Positions 52,850 through 62,259 are shown, counted from the stretch's first letter. The stretch is 64,000 nt of DNA from Herbidospora daliensis (GCF_001570585.1 NZ_BBXF01000001.1:1419691-1483690); one strand, 5' to 3'. Translations and numbers: made by a program. Notes: generated by a model from the letters alone, not told the origin.

Positions 52850-54604
52850 ATGTCCTCGGATGGGTTATGGCGGATCGTCAAGATCGGCGTCGTCGGTCTG
52901 CTTCTCGCGGCTGCGGCCGTGGGTCTCGTGCTCGGCGACACGTGGCTCTGGGCGGCCGTCCAGTGGTCGCCGCCGCCCTTCATGGGGTTCTACGCGACCG
53001 ACGAGTTCGACCCCGAGACGATCGCCGCGCTGCTCGGGGCGGCGGTGCTGAAGGCCGCCTTCGTGTGGTCGATCCTGCGCGCGCCCGTGCCGGGGCCGGT
53101 GACCGGCAGGGAGAAGGCGCTGCGCCTGCTGCTGTACGTCGTGGTGGCGTACGGCCTCGTGTTGTGGCTCCCGATCGATCTGCTGCCCAGTCCGGTCGTG
53201 ACGGTCGTGGTGCTGGCGTTGTGGACCACGATCGACGTCCTCCTCCTGCTCGTCGTCCGCTGGCGGTCCCGCGTGCTGCGCGCGGCGGCCGGGGTGGCGT
53301 TCGCCGTCGAGGTGATCGGGCTCGCCGACGAACTGCTCGACGCGCTCAACCTCCCGCAACTCGGCCCCCGCCCCTACATCGACATGGTCTGGCTGGTGTC
53401 CGGCCTGGCGGTGACCCTCGTCACCCTCGCCGGGCAGCGGCGCGACGGCCGCTGGAGCACCGGCACCATGCTCGCCGGATGGGCGTCGCTGGGCGTCCAC
53501 GTGCTGTCGGTCGTGGTCCAGTTCGTCTCCGGCGGCCGCGTCCCCGGCGGCCCCCTGTCAGTGACGGTCCTGCTCGACGCGGCGGGCTTCGTCGGCCTCG
53601 TGTGGTACGCGGGCATGGCCCGCGAGATGTCCGCCGACGCCCTCCCGGTGATCCCGTCACCCGCGCGCCGCCGCCTGACCCGGGCCGCGGCGGCGCTGGC
53701 GGCCGTCGTGCCGCTCGCGGTGCTGATCCACCCGGAGCAGACCCCGCACCTCACCTTCAGCGGCTGGTCGACCGACTGCTACGGCGGCGCCGGCTTCGGC
53801 GACCTCGACCCCGCGGAACGCGAGGCCATGTTCCTGTGCTGGGCCCGGAGCGCGGAGGGCGGAGTCGCGCCCCTGTTCCCCGACACCCTGTCCGACCAGG
53901 GCGTGCTCGCCTACGGGCGCACCCTGTGCCACGCCCGCGACCACGCCGAGCAGGAGGCGATCCTGCGGCGCGCCGGAAGCGAGCGGCCGGGCGGCGGCGC
54001 CGACCCCTATGACCTCCTGTACGTCTGCCCGGAGGTCGTCGGCGCGGCCAACCCCGAAATGCTGTACACGGCCGAGGAGGCCGAGGCCGCCGACGCCGCC
54101 GCCCTCGCCGCCGAGAACGCCCGCTGCCGCGACCCGTGGCCCCGGACGAAGGGCGTCGTCCAGGCGTCGGCGAAGTACTTCCTGTTCGCCGATGGCGACC
54201 CCGGCTACATGGTGTACGACCCCGACGACGAGACGCCCGGCTTCACGATGGACGAGGCGATGGACGAACTCTTCTCCTCCGACGACAGAATCGTGGCCGC
54301 CGACGGCAGCGCCGCCCTCATCGGCCACGTGGCCGACGTCATCGACCTCTGCCTCACGGTGAAGGCCTTCCGCAGCCCGCCGCCGAGGCGCGCGGCCGGC
54401 TGGGACCAGGTCGCCGAGGTGCCGATCCTCAGCCGCACCGGCCGGCTGACCCTGCCGGAGATGAGCGACGACGGCGTCGGCCCGGGCGCCCCGATGCCGA
54501 ACCTGGCCATCGAGGGCAAGGGCCGCTACCGCCTCCGCGTGCACGTCCGGGTGCGCGGCGGGGAGGAGGAACACCTGGTCGTCGTGTTCCCGGTCAGGGC
54601 GTGA
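52850..54604 (+). CDS. Large membrane protein with soluble C-terminal domain
   Basis: 584 residues from ATG 52850. About eight helices in the first 310 residues (IGVVGLLLAAAAVGLVLGD onward), then an extracytoplasmic or cytosolic domain rich in acidic residues with several cysteines (DCYGG, FLCWAR, TLCHAR, YVCPE, NARCRDP, DLCLTV). No family recognised. The 3' end overlaps the sigma-partner gene by 11 bases, convergent. Confidence 0.7.
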   Translation: MSSDGLWRIVKIGVVGLLLAAAAVGLVLGDTWLWAAVQWSPPPFMGFYATDEFDPETIAALLGAAVLKAAFVWSILRAPVPGPVTGREKALRLLLYVVVAYGLVLWLPIDLLPSPVVTVVVLALWTTIDVLLLLVVRWRSRVLRAAAGVAFAVEVIGLADELLDALNLPQLGPRPYIDMVWLVSGLAVTLVTLAGQRRDGRWSTGTMLAGWASLGVHVLSVVVQFVSGGRVPGGPLSVTVLLDAAGFVGLVWYAGMAREMSADALPVIPSPARRRLTRAAAALAAVVPLAVLIHPEQTPHLTFSGWSTDCYGGAGFGDLDPAEREAMFLCWARSAEGGVAPLFPDTLSDQGVLAYGRTLCHARDHAEQEAILRRAGSERPGGGADPYDLLYVCPEVVGAANPEMLYTAEEAEAADAAALAAENARCRDPWPRTKGVVQASAKYFLFADGDPGYMVYDPDDETPGFTMDEAMDELFSSDDRIVAADGSAALIGHVADVIDLCLTVKAFRSPPPRRAAGWDQVAEVPILSRTGRLTLPEMSDDGVGPGAPMPNLAIEGKGRYRLRVHVRVRGGEEEHLVVVFPVRA

Positions 54605-55520
54605 CGACCTGCGTGGTCCATCGGCGTTCGTCGGCGCCGAGCAGGGTGATGCGCCGGAGGAGGTCGTCCGGGTCGACGCCCTTGGCGTCCACGCACACGT
54701 GCAGCCCGGCGGCCGAGCGGCACGGGTTTCCCGGCATCTTCAGCGGGCTGACCTGGATGGTGACCGACGCGCCGCCGGGTCCGGCGTAGAACATCGCCAG
54801 CTCCCAGGTCGTGTCGTCGGTGAACCCCGGCCGCCAGAAGTGCACCTCGGTGACGTCGAGGCTCTCCGGCAGCCCGTCGATGCGCAGGGGCAGCGGCACG
54901 GGCCGGGTGCCGATCGTGACGCCCGCCGCGATGCGCAGCAGGACGGCCGCCGGGTCGGCCTCCTTCAGGTAGTAGCCGTGCAGTTCGGCCCACCGGCCGC
55001 CGGTCACCTGCCACCGTAGGAAGGCCTCGCCCCCGTTGAGCGGGTCGCCCGCGTCCTTGGTGATCCAGTACGCCCGCCGCCCGTTCACCGGGGGCGCGGG
55101 CAGGGCGGTCCGTCCGTCTTCGACCGGCGGGTCGTCGGCGGCCTCGTGCATCGCCAGCCACAGGCGCATGCCCCACTCACCGCCCGACCTGGCCATCACC
55201 TGGTCGCCGTGGGCGCCGACGACGTGGCTGACGCCGAGCACCGACTCGGGCAACCAGCCGAACGCGGCGTGCGCCACGAGGGGATCGTCGCCCTGGGAGA
55301 CGGAGGCGACCGTCACCTCGTCGCCGCCGTTGACGACCGCCACCCCGGCGAGCAGCACCCCGCAGGCCAGGATCCCGCCGACCACCTTGGCGGCGGTGCG
55401 CCGCCGCAGCCGCCGTCGCGCCTTCGCCCGCACGGCCGCCACGTCGAGCCGCATCGGCGGCGCGTCCGTACGGGCCAGTTCCCGCATTCCGGCGGCGAGG
55501 TCATCAGCGTCCAGGGTCAT
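54594..55520 (-). CDS. Membrane-anchored partner of a SigE-family sigma factor
   Basis: 308 residues from ATG 55520. An N-terminal cytosolic part of about 45 residues (DDLAAGMRELARTDAPPM, then a basic run) is followed by one helix (VVGGILACGVLLAGVAVV) and a large extracytoplasmic domain. ATGA overlap with the sigma gene suggests an anti-sigma or sensor role, although no zinc-binding anti-sigma HxxxCxxC motif is present. Confidence 0.7.
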   Translation of the reverse strand: MTLDADDLAAGMRELARTDAPPMRLDVAAVRAKARRRLRRRTAAKVVGGILACGVLLAGVAVVNGGDEVTVASVSQGDDPLVAHAAFGWLPESVLGVSHVVGAHGDQVMARSGGEWGMRLWLAMHEAADDPPVEDGRTALPAPPVNGRRAYWITKDAGDPLNGGEAFLRWQVTGGRWAELHGYYLKEADPAAVLLRIAAGVTIGTRPVPLPLRIDGLPESLDVTEVHFWRPGFTDDTTWELAMFYAGPGGASVTIQVSPLKMPGNPCRSAAGLHVCVDAKGVDPDDLLRRITLLGADERRWTTQVVTP

Positions 55521-56026
55521 GACGAGACCTCCTCCGCGCGGGGATGGAGCATTCGGCGCAGCCGGTCGATGCCGCGGGCGGACTGGCTCTTCACGTTCCC
55601 CTGCGAGCACCGCAAGGTGACCGCGGTCTCCTCGACCGACAGGTCGCAGTAGTACCGAAGCACCAAAACGGCCCGCTGCCGGGGCGGCAGGTCCGCCAGC
55701 GCCCGGCGCAGGTCGAGCACCCCGTCGAGGTCGCCGTCGGCGGCGGGCCGCTCCTCGTCGCCGGTGAAGGGGATCACCCGGCGCACCCACGACGACCGGC
55801 GCTCGGCCAGGTAGGCGTTGACCAGCACGGTCCGGGCGTAGCCGTCGGGGTTCTCCACCGCACGCACCCGGGACCAGTTCAGGTAGAGCCGGGTGACGGC
55901 GACCTGCAGCAGTTCGTCGGCGCCGTGCCAGTCGCCGCACAGCAGGAAGGCGACCTGGCGCAACCAGGCCGACCGGGCGGACACGTAGTCGGTGAACTCG
56001 TCGTCACGCGCCGACGATCCCGCCAT
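55517..56026 (-). CDS. SigE-family ECF RNA polymerase sigma factor
   Basis: 169 residues from ATG 56026 (GGAGGCGGGG upstream). Region 2 (DEFTDYVSARSAWLRQVAFLL, ADELLQVAVTRLYLNW) and region 4 (LPPRQRAVLVLRYYCDLSVE, CSQGNVKSQSARGIDRLRRM) match the actinobacterial SigE-type ECF group. It follows the PKS gene on the same strand but is separated by a strong terminator, so it is an independent unit that may still regulate the neighbourhood. Confidence 0.92.
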   Translation of the reverse strand: MAGSSARDDEFTDYVSARSAWLRQVAFLLCGDWHGADELLQVAVTRLYLNWSRVRAVENPDGYARTVLVNAYLAERRSSWVRRVIPFTGDEERPAADGDLDGVLDLRRALADLPPRQRAVLVLRYYCDLSVEETAVTLRCSQGNVKSQSARGIDRLRRMLHPRAEEVSS

Positions 56027-56092
56027 CCGTCCCCGCCTCCTCCCGCGCACGCCGTCATGGATCTAATGCGCCGGAACGGGTCGGGGTTGCAT

Positions 56093-56120
56093 GCCCGGGG
56101 GGATCGAAATCCCCCCGGGC
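56093..56120 (-). terminator. Strong terminator of the PKS operon
   Basis: A perfect 12-base stem (56093-56104 with 56109-56120) closed by a CGAA tetraloop, 18 bases after the PKS stop codon. A shorter, diverged copy is at 52442-52466. Confidence 0.88.
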
Positions 56121-56137
56121 CGCTTGGGCTGATGAGA

Positions 56138-59100
56138 TCAGCCGACCAGGAGGGGGGCGCTCTGCGGCGCCTGCTCCTTCTCCGGTACGGCCGCCAGCAG
56201 GAGTTCCACCAGGTGGTCGGCGATGGCCGAGATGGTCGGCTGCTGCCACAACAGCGTCGTGGGCAGGCGGCGGCCGAAGCGCTTCTCCAACCGGCGGCGG
56301 ACCATGATGGTCATCACCGAGTCGAGGCCCTGCTCGACCAGGGGCCGCCGGATCGACAGGTCCTCCGGTCCCAGGCGCATCACGGTCGCGATCTCCGCCT
56401 GGATCTCCGGCAGCACACGCTCCCGCAGGGCCTCCGGGGCCACGCCGGCGTACGACTCCGCCGGGCCCGCGAGGTCCTCCTCGTTCTGGAGGGGGGCGTC
56501 GATGACGGGGTATCGCAGGCCGGTCAGGTGGCCGACGACCCTCCCGTCGAGGTCGGCGATGACCGCACGGGCGGTGTCCTCGGCGGCCGGGTCGACGGCC
56601 GCGTCGATGATCACTGTCGTGGGGGGCGTGCCGGTCAGCACCATCTCGTCGATGTGGACGACCATGCGCAGCACCGGGTCGCCCGGGAACACGCAGGGGG
56701 CCACCGACATGACCGCGTCGAGGGCGGGTGCCCAGCCGGTCGCGCCGTCGGTGCGGACGGTGGCGCGCAGGGCGCCGTCGCCGCCGAGCAGCGTCTCGAT
56801 CGTCCAGTCGAAGCCGGTCGACGGGACGCCGACCGTGGCCAGGCGCTGGTGGACGAAGCCCGCGTCCATCGGGGTCAGCCCGCCGGCGTCCGGGAGGACG
56901 TCGGGTTTGACCTGGCCCGGGGCGGCGACGTTCGCGGTCACGTGGACCAGCCACGCCGGGTCGGGCTCGTCGGGGCCCGCGGGGGTGCGGGCGGCGAGCC
57001 TGACCGCCGGGGGTTCGTGCACGACCTGGATCTGGCGGCGCTCGGCCGTCATCAGGGGGTGCATCATCTCCACGTCGGTGAGGGTGACGTCCTCGTCCTC
57101 GGCGGCCATCAGGAACGTGTTGACCAGCACGGCGGCCGGCACGATCTCGACGCCGTTGAGGGCGTGGCTGCCCGGGTAGGGGCGGTTGGCGTCCTGGACG
57201 CTGGTCTTCCAGACCCGGGTGCGGCTGCCCGCCAGCGTGGTGACCGCGCCGAGCAGGGTGTGGGAGTGCACGTCGTGGCCGCGGTTGTCGGTCTCGGTGT
57301 ACGACTCGCGCCAGTGGCGGCGGTGCTGCCACGCGTACGGCGGCAGGTCGGCCAGGCCGCCCGTCGGCTGGAGCCGGGTCCAGTCGACGTCGACGCCGTG
57401 GCAGTGCGCGGTGCCGACCGAGGCGAGGAACGTCGGCAGTTCGGGCTGGTTGCGGCGCAGCGACGTGCCGACGAAGACGTCCTCGTAGCCGTGCTCCGAG
57501 AGCGTCTCGGTCACCGAGTGGGCGACCACCGGGTGGGGGGAGATCTCCAGGAACACGCGGTAGCCGTCCTGCGCGGCGGCCGCGGTCGCGGCGGCGAGCC
57601 TGACGGGGTCGCGGAGGTTGGCGGCCCAGTACGTGCCGTCGAGGACGGGCGTCGAGCGGGGGTCGGCCAGCGCGGTCGTGTACATCGGGATCTTCGCCGG
57701 GCCGAACGACAGGTCGGCGACCCCGGCGGCCAGCGCGACGGCGAGCGGCGTCATCTGCGGGCTGTGGAAGGCGACGTCGGAGGCCACCCGCCGGGTCACG
57801 ATGCCCTCGGCCGGCCAGTCGTTGAGCACCTCCTCGACCGCGTCGACGTCGCCCGACAACACGGTGGAGCCGGGCGCCGAGGAGATCGCGGCGACCAGGT
57901 CGGTGCGGTCGGCCAGCCGGTCGGCGGCCTCCTCGAACGACAGGTCGACCATGACCATGGCGCCCTTGCCCTCGGCCTGGCGCAGCAGCGCCGAGCGGCG
58001 GCAGATGAGGCGGGCGCCGTCGGCGACGCTCATCGCGCCGGCGGTCACCGCGGCGGCGAGCTCGCCGACGGAGTGCCCGATGACGGCGGTCGGGGTGACG
58101 CCGTGGGCGGTCCAGAGCCGGGCCAGGCCCAGCTGCATCACGAAGATCATGGTCTGGACGCGGTCGATGCTGTCGAGGTCGCCGTCGGTCAGCACCTGGC
58201 GGGGCGAGTAGCCGATCTCCTCGACGAAGATCGGGTCGATCTCGTCGACCACGGACGCGAACTCCGGCACGGCGAGCAGCTCGCGGCCCATGCCGCGCCA
58301 CTGGCACCCCTGGCCGGAGAACACCCAGACCGGCCCGGGGCCGAGGTCGGGCAGCACGTCGCCGGTGATGACCGACTCGGCCGGCACGTCGTCGGCCAGG
58401 CGGCGCAGCGCGGCGGCCAGGTCGGCGCGGTCGGCGCCGAGGACCACGGCGCGCCGGGGCAGGTGGGTGCGGCGCAGCGCCAGCGTGTGCCCGGCCGAGG
58501 CCAGGTCGGCGCCCTTGTCGAGGTGGTCGGCGAAGACGCCGGCGTACTGCCGCAGCGCCTTCTCGGAGGCGGCCGACAGCGGGAACAGCCGCTCCCCCGC
58601 CGTCTCCTCCGCCTCGATGACCGGGGCGGGCGGGGCCTGCTCCAGCACGATGTGGGCGACGGTGCCGCCGTAGCCGAAGCTGGAGACGCCGGCCCGGCGG
58701 GGGTGGTCACGGGTCGGCCAGGCCGACTGCTCGGTGACCACGCGCAGGCCCGAGGTCTCCCACGGGATCGCCGGGTTCAGGCTGGTCAGCACGTTGGGCG
58801 GGATCGAGCCCCGGTGCAGGGCGAGCACGGCCTTGATGACGCCGGCGATGCCGGCCGCGCCTTCGAGGTGGCCGATGTTCGACTTGACCGAGCCGATGAG
58901 GCACGGGTCGTCGGCCGGCCGCCCGGTTCCGTACACCGAGGAGAGCGCGCCCGCCTCCAGGGGGTCGCCGAGGCGGGTGCCGGTGCCGTGGGCCTCGATG
59001 TAGTCGACCGTGGACGGCGCGACGCCGGCCTGCTTGCAGGCCCGGTTCATCACGTGCTCCTGGGCCTCGCCGCAGGGGGCCATGATGCCCTGGGTGTGGC

Positions 59101-59914
59101 CGTCCTGGTTCACGGCGCTGCCGATGACCAGGGCGAGGACGCGGTCGCCGTCGCGCTGGGCGTCGGCCAGGCGCTTGAGCACGACCACGCCGACGCCCTC
59201 GCCGCGGCCGTAGCCGTCGGCCGAGGCGTCGAACGATTTCGACCGGCCGTCGGGGGCCAGCGCGCCGGCGGTGCCGAGCGTGAGGGTCTGGCCCGGGGTG
59301 ACGACCAGGTTGACGCCGCCCGCGAGGGCGACGTCGTTCTCGCCCAGCCGCAGGCTCTGGGCGGCCAGGTGCAGCGCGACCAGCGACGCCGAGCAGGCGG
59401 TGTCGATCGCCATGCTGGGGCCGCGCAGGTCGAGGGAGTAGGAGATGCGGTTGGCGACCGCGCAGGTGGCCGCGCCGATGCCGGTCCACGCCTCGATCTG
59501 GGGCAGGTCCTCCAGCAGGCGGGCGCCGTAGTCGCCGGTGCAGACGCCGACGAACACGCCGGTGTCGGTGCCGCGCAGGTCGTGGGGCGGCAGGCCGGCG
59601 TGCTCCAGGGCCTCCCAGGCGGTCTCCATCAGGATCCGCTGCTGCGGGTCCATCAGTTCGGCCTCGCGGGGCGACAGGCCGAAGAACTCGGCGTCGAAGC
59701 CCTCGACGTCGTCCAGGAAGCTGCCGTGACGCACGGCGTCGCGCAGCGCGGCGGCGTTCTCGGGGCTGCGGTCCTCGTCCCGGCGCCAGCGGTCGGCGGG
59801 GATCGGCCGGGTGGTGTTCCGGCCCGCGCACAGCAGGTCCCAGAACTCGTCAGGTGAGTGGACGTCACCGGGAAGGCGGCAGCCGATCCCGATCACCGCG
59901 ACTGGTTCGACCAT
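56138..59914 (-). CDS. Iterative type I polyketide synthase KS-AT-DH/TH-ACP (orsellinate type)
   Basis: 1258 residues. KS with C174 (DTACSASL), H309 (EAHGTGT) and H349 (NIGHLEG). AT with S615 (GHSVGE) and the AFHS signature at 715-718, which indicates malonyl-CoA. DH/TH-type domain with H917 in HALNGVEIVP (HxxxGxxxxP). ACP with S1199 in EQGLDSV. No ketoreductase, enoylreductase or thioesterase. By family knowledge this size and order are those of bacterial orsellinic-acid synthases (AviM/CalO5 type), which use the module repeatedly. Absence of a thioesterase fits off-loading by the KASIII-like genes next to it. Confidence 0.9.
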   Translation of the reverse strand: MVEPVAVIGIGCRLPGDVHSPDEFWDLLCAGRNTTRPIPADRWRRDEDRSPENAAALRDAVRHGSFLDDVEGFDAEFFGLSPREAELMDPQQRILMETAWEALEHAGLPPHDLRGTDTGVFVGVCTGDYGARLLEDLPQIEAWTGIGAATCAVANRISYSLDLRGPSMAIDTACSASLVALHLAAQSLRLGENDVALAGGVNLVVTPGQTLTLGTAGALAPDGRSKSFDASADGYGRGEGVGVVVLKRLADAQRDGDRVLALVIGSAVNQDGHTQGIMAPCGEAQEHVMNRACKQAGVAPSTVDYIEAHGTGTRLGDPLEAGALSSVYGTGRPADDPCLIGSVKSNIGHLEGAAGIAGVIKAVLALHRGSIPPNVLTSLNPAIPWETSGLRVVTEQSAWPTRDHPRRAGVSSFGYGGTVAHIVLEQAPPAPVIEAEETAGERLFPLSAASEKALRQYAGVFADHLDKGADLASAGHTLALRRTHLPRRAVVLGADRADLAAALRRLADDVPAESVITGDVLPDLGPGPVWVFSGQGCQWRGMGRELLAVPEFASVVDEIDPIFVEEIGYSPRQVLTDGDLDSIDRVQTMIFVMQLGLARLWTAHGVTPTAVIGHSVGELAAAVTAGAMSVADGARLICRRSALLRQAEGKGAMVMVDLSFEEAADRLADRTDLVAAISSAPGSTVLSGDVDAVEEVLNDWPAEGIVTRRVASDVAFHSPQMTPLAVALAAGVADLSFGPAKIPMYTTALADPRSTPVLDGTYWAANLRDPVRLAAATAAAAQDGYRVFLEISPHPVVAHSVTETLSEHGYEDVFVGTSLRRNQPELPTFLASVGTAHCHGVDVDWTRLQPTGGLADLPPYAWQHRRHWRESYTETDNRGHDVHSHTLLGAVTTLAGSRTRVWKTSVQDANRPYPGSHALNGVEIVPAAVLVNTFLMAAEDEDVTLTDVEMMHPLMTAERRQIQVVHEPPAVRLAARTPAGPDEPDPAWLVHVTANVAAPGQVKPDVLPDAGGLTPMDAGFVHQRLATVGVPSTGFDWTIETLLGGDGALRATVRTDGATGWAPALDAVMSVAPCVFPGDPVLRMVVHIDEMVLTGTPPTTVIIDAAVDPAAEDTARAVIADLDGRVVGHLTGLRYPVIDAPLQNEEDLAGPAESYAGVAPEALRERVLPEIQAEIATVMRLGPEDLSIRRPLVEQGLDSVMTIMVRRRLEKRFGRRLPTTLLWQQPTISAIADHLVELLLAAVPEKEQAPQSAPLLVG

Positions 59915-59933
59915 CTGCGTTGTTCCCTTCGGT

Positions 59934-60974
59934 TCAAACCCACGGAGGAGTGTCGACGATCTTGATCACGGCGCTGGAGACGGTCACTCCGGGACCGGTC
60001 CCGAGCATCAGCAGGTGGTCGCCGGGCCCCAGCTGGCCCGTCAGCAGCAGGTGGTCGAGGGACAGGACCTGGTCGCTGGCCCCGCAGTGGCCGATGGTGC
60101 GGCCGTAGTCCCAGGTGGAACGGGCCATCGGCAGGTCGAGCATGGTCATGCAGCGCTGCTCGACGATCTCTTCCGAGTAGTTCATGAACGCCACCCGGGT
60201 GAGGTCGGCGGGCTTGATCCCGCTCTCGTCCAGGGCGCGCTCGACGACCTCCATGAGCGCCCGCTGGATCTTGAACAAGGCCGCGGTGGCCTCGCCCTTG
60301 GGCAGGACCTGCTGGCGGAACTGCTCGTTCCTGGCGGCGAAGCTCATCTTGCGGCCGACGGTGACGCCCGGCGGGAACAGCGGCTCGCTGCCCCGGTGCA
60401 GCTCCTCGGCCTCGGTCACCGTCGTCGTGCAGACCGACGTCAGCTGGGCGAAGCCCGGCTCCCGGGTGAGCACGAGCGCGCTGGCGGCGTCGCCGCCGAT
60501 GTACCCGGGGCCCATGCGCCAGCGGTCCATCAGCGGGGTGCCGTAGTTGTCGGCGGCGACGAGCAGCGCGGCCCGCCGCCCGGGGACGGCCAGGTGACCG
60601 GCCGCCAGCTCCAGGGCGAGGAACATCCCGTTGCAGCCCTGCCGGATCTCGGTCGCCAGCACGTCCCCGCCGACGAGCTGACGCTGCAGGTAGGAGTGCG
60701 GCGGCCAGCCGTCGGGGCCCTGGTGCCAGGTGGAGGCGTACAGGAGGAGGTCGAGGTCGGCGGGCGCGCGCCCGCTGCGCTTCAGCGCGCTCCGCGCGGC
60801 GTGCAGCGCCATCTCGGGCGCCGGCACGTCACCGGCCACCACCGTCCCGGCGAGGTTGTGCAGCTCGGCCTCTTCGGCCGGATACCAGCCCTTGGCCACG
60901 GCCTTCTCGACGCTGACGACGGTCCGCGGGACGAAGGCGCCCACTCCGCCGATGTACGTGTCCGGGTAGCGCAT
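59934..60974 (-). CDS. KASIII-like acyltransferase homologue (catalytic His missing)
   Basis: 346 residues, KASIII fold with nucleophile C114 (IRQGCNGMF). The usual His position (VPHQAN in FabH) reads AFMNYS (264-267), and the Asn position reads GHCGASDQ (295-302). It starts in a TGATG overlap with the ACP gene and ends 20 bases before the PKS. Family knowledge: such proteins move aromatic acyl groups between the PKS, a free ACP and sugar or aglycone acceptors. The missing His suggests a changed mechanism or a partner role. Confidence 0.87.
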   Translation of the reverse strand: MRYPDTYIGGVGAFVPRTVVSVEKAVAKGWYPAEEAELHNLAGTVVAGDVPAPEMALHAARSALKRSGRAPADLDLLLYASTWHQGPDGWPPHSYLQRQLVGGDVLATEIRQGCNGMFLALELAAGHLAVPGRRAALLVAADNYGTPLMDRWRMGPGYIGGDAASALVLTREPGFAQLTSVCTTTVTEAEELHRGSEPLFPPGVTVGRKMSFAARNEQFRQQVLPKGEATAALFKIQRALMEVVERALDESGIKPADLTRVAFMNYSEEIVEQRCMTMLDLPMARSTWDYGRTIGHCGASDQVLSLDHLLLTGQLGPGDHLLMLGTGPGVTVSSAVIKIVDTPPWV

Positions 60975-61225
60975 CAGACGGTTTCGAGCTCTCTGACCAT
61001 GGCCGCGATGGTCACGACGTCCTGGAAGTTCTCGGAGTCGAGCTTGGCGGCGGGGATCGGGACGCCGACGTCCTTGCGCAGGAAGTTCAGCAGCCGCGCG
61101 GTGCGCAGCGAGTCGAGCAGGCCCGACGTGAGGAGCGGGGTGGTCTCGTCGACGACGAGGTCGTCGCCCTCCTGGACCAGGTTCTCCTGGATGAAGTCGA
61201 CCAGTCTCCGGTTGAGCTCGGTCAT
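60974..61225 (-). CDS. Discrete acyl carrier protein
   Basis: 83 residues starting MTELNRRLVDFIQENLVQEG, with the phosphopantetheine serine in TSGLLDSLRTARLLNFL. It overlaps both neighbours (ATGA with the upstream KASIII-like gene, TGATG with the downstream one). It probably carries the aromatic acyl unit between the two KASIII-like transferases, as described for ChlB2 in chlorothricin biosynthesis. Confidence 0.9.
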   Translation of the reverse strand: MTELNRRLVDFIQENLVQEGDDLVVDETTPLLTSGLLDSLRTARLLNFLRKDVGVPIPAAKLDSENFQDVVTIAAMVRELETV

Positions 61226-62259
61226 GTGCGCGGTCCTTCCTCGATGACCTTGAACACGGCGGCGGCGCATGACGTGCCGGAGCCGAAGCCGACCATGAGC
61301 AGGTGGTCGCCGGGCTTGAGGCCGCCGGTCGCGAGCAGGTGCTCGAAGGCGATGAACTGGTCGACGGCGCCGCAGTGGCCGACGCGGCGGCCGTAGTCCC
61401 AGGTGGTCTGGTCCTCGTCGATGCCGAGCCAGGACATCTGGCCGTCGAGGTCCTCGCGGCGGCCGTGCGGCAGCGCCACCTTCGTGATGTCCGACAGGCC
61501 GATGCCAGCTTCGTCGAGGGTCTGCTCGACCTGCTGCATCATCGTCTTCTGGATGGTCAGGTGGATGCCGGTGCCCTGCTTCTTGAGCAGCCGCTGGCGG
61601 AACTCCTCGTGCCGGTCGCCGAAGCTCAGCCCGATGCCGATGGTGGCGTCCGGGGGGAAGAGCGGGTAGGCGCCGTCGTTGACCGCGTCGGCCTCGGGGA
61701 TCACGGTGGCGTTCACCGACAGGAGCTGGGCCATGCCGCGGTCCTTGCCGAGCAGCAGCGCGGCGGCGGCGTCGCCGATCAGCGCGCCGGGCGTCATCCG
61801 CCAGCGGTCGACCAGCGGGGTGCCGTGGTTGTCGGAGGAGACGACCATGGCCGTCTGCCGTTCCGGCAGGGCCATCAGGTAGCTCGCCGCGAGTTCGAGC
61901 GAGCTGATCATGCCGACGCAGCCGCTGCGGATCTCGAACGCCGGCACCGGGCCGCCGAGCAGGTGCTTCTGCAGGTAGTGCTGCGGCTGCCAGCCGTTCG
62001 GGCCCTGGTGCCACACCGACGGGTAGAGCAGCAGGTCGAGTTCCTTCGGGGACGACTCGCCGTAGCGCTCGTAGGCGTCCAGGACCGCGAGCCGCGCCAT
62101 CTCGGGGGCCGGCATGTCACCGGCCACCGCGGCGCCGATCTGCCGGAACTTCTCGGCCTCGTCGGCCGGGTACCAGCCCTCGCGGACCGCGTGCTCGACG
62201 CTCACGCTTTCCGGCACGTGAACGCCGAGGCTCCTGACGAACATGTTGGGTGTACGCAC
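61222..62259 (-). CDS. KASIII-like acyltransferase
   Basis: 345 residues from a GTG with AGGGGA upstream. It has nucleophile C114 (IRSGCVGMI), His265 retained (VALPHGRRED), and GHCGAVDQ (294-301) where FabH has the GN-TSAAS asparagine. This pattern (Cys and His kept, Asn replaced, an Asp nearby) is like that of CerJ/ChlB-type transferases rather than condensing enzymes. First gene of the PKS operon. Confidence 0.9.
   Translation of the reverse strand: MRTPNMFVRSLGVHVPESVSVEHAVREGWYPADEAEKFRQIGAAVAGDMPAPEMARLAVLDAYERYGESSPKELDLLLYPSVWHQGPNGWQPQHYLQKHLLGGPVPAFEIRSGCVGMISSLELAASYLMALPERQTAMVVSSDNHGTPLVDRWRMTPGALIGDAAAALLLGKDRGMAQLLSVNATVIPEADAVNDGAYPLFPPDATIGIGLSFGDRHEEFRQRLLKKQGTGIHLTIQKTMMQQVEQTLDEAGIGLSDITKVALPHGRREDLDGQMSWLGIDEDQTTWDYGRRVGHCGAVDQFIAFEHLLATGGLKPGDHLLMVGFGSGTSCAAAVFKVIEEGPRT

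Noticed and set aside
55544-59857. 1437-codon plus-strand frame antisense to the PKS
   Set aside because: It lies over the minus-strand PKS, whose catalytic motifs are all intact; the composition is that of a complement-strand shadow.
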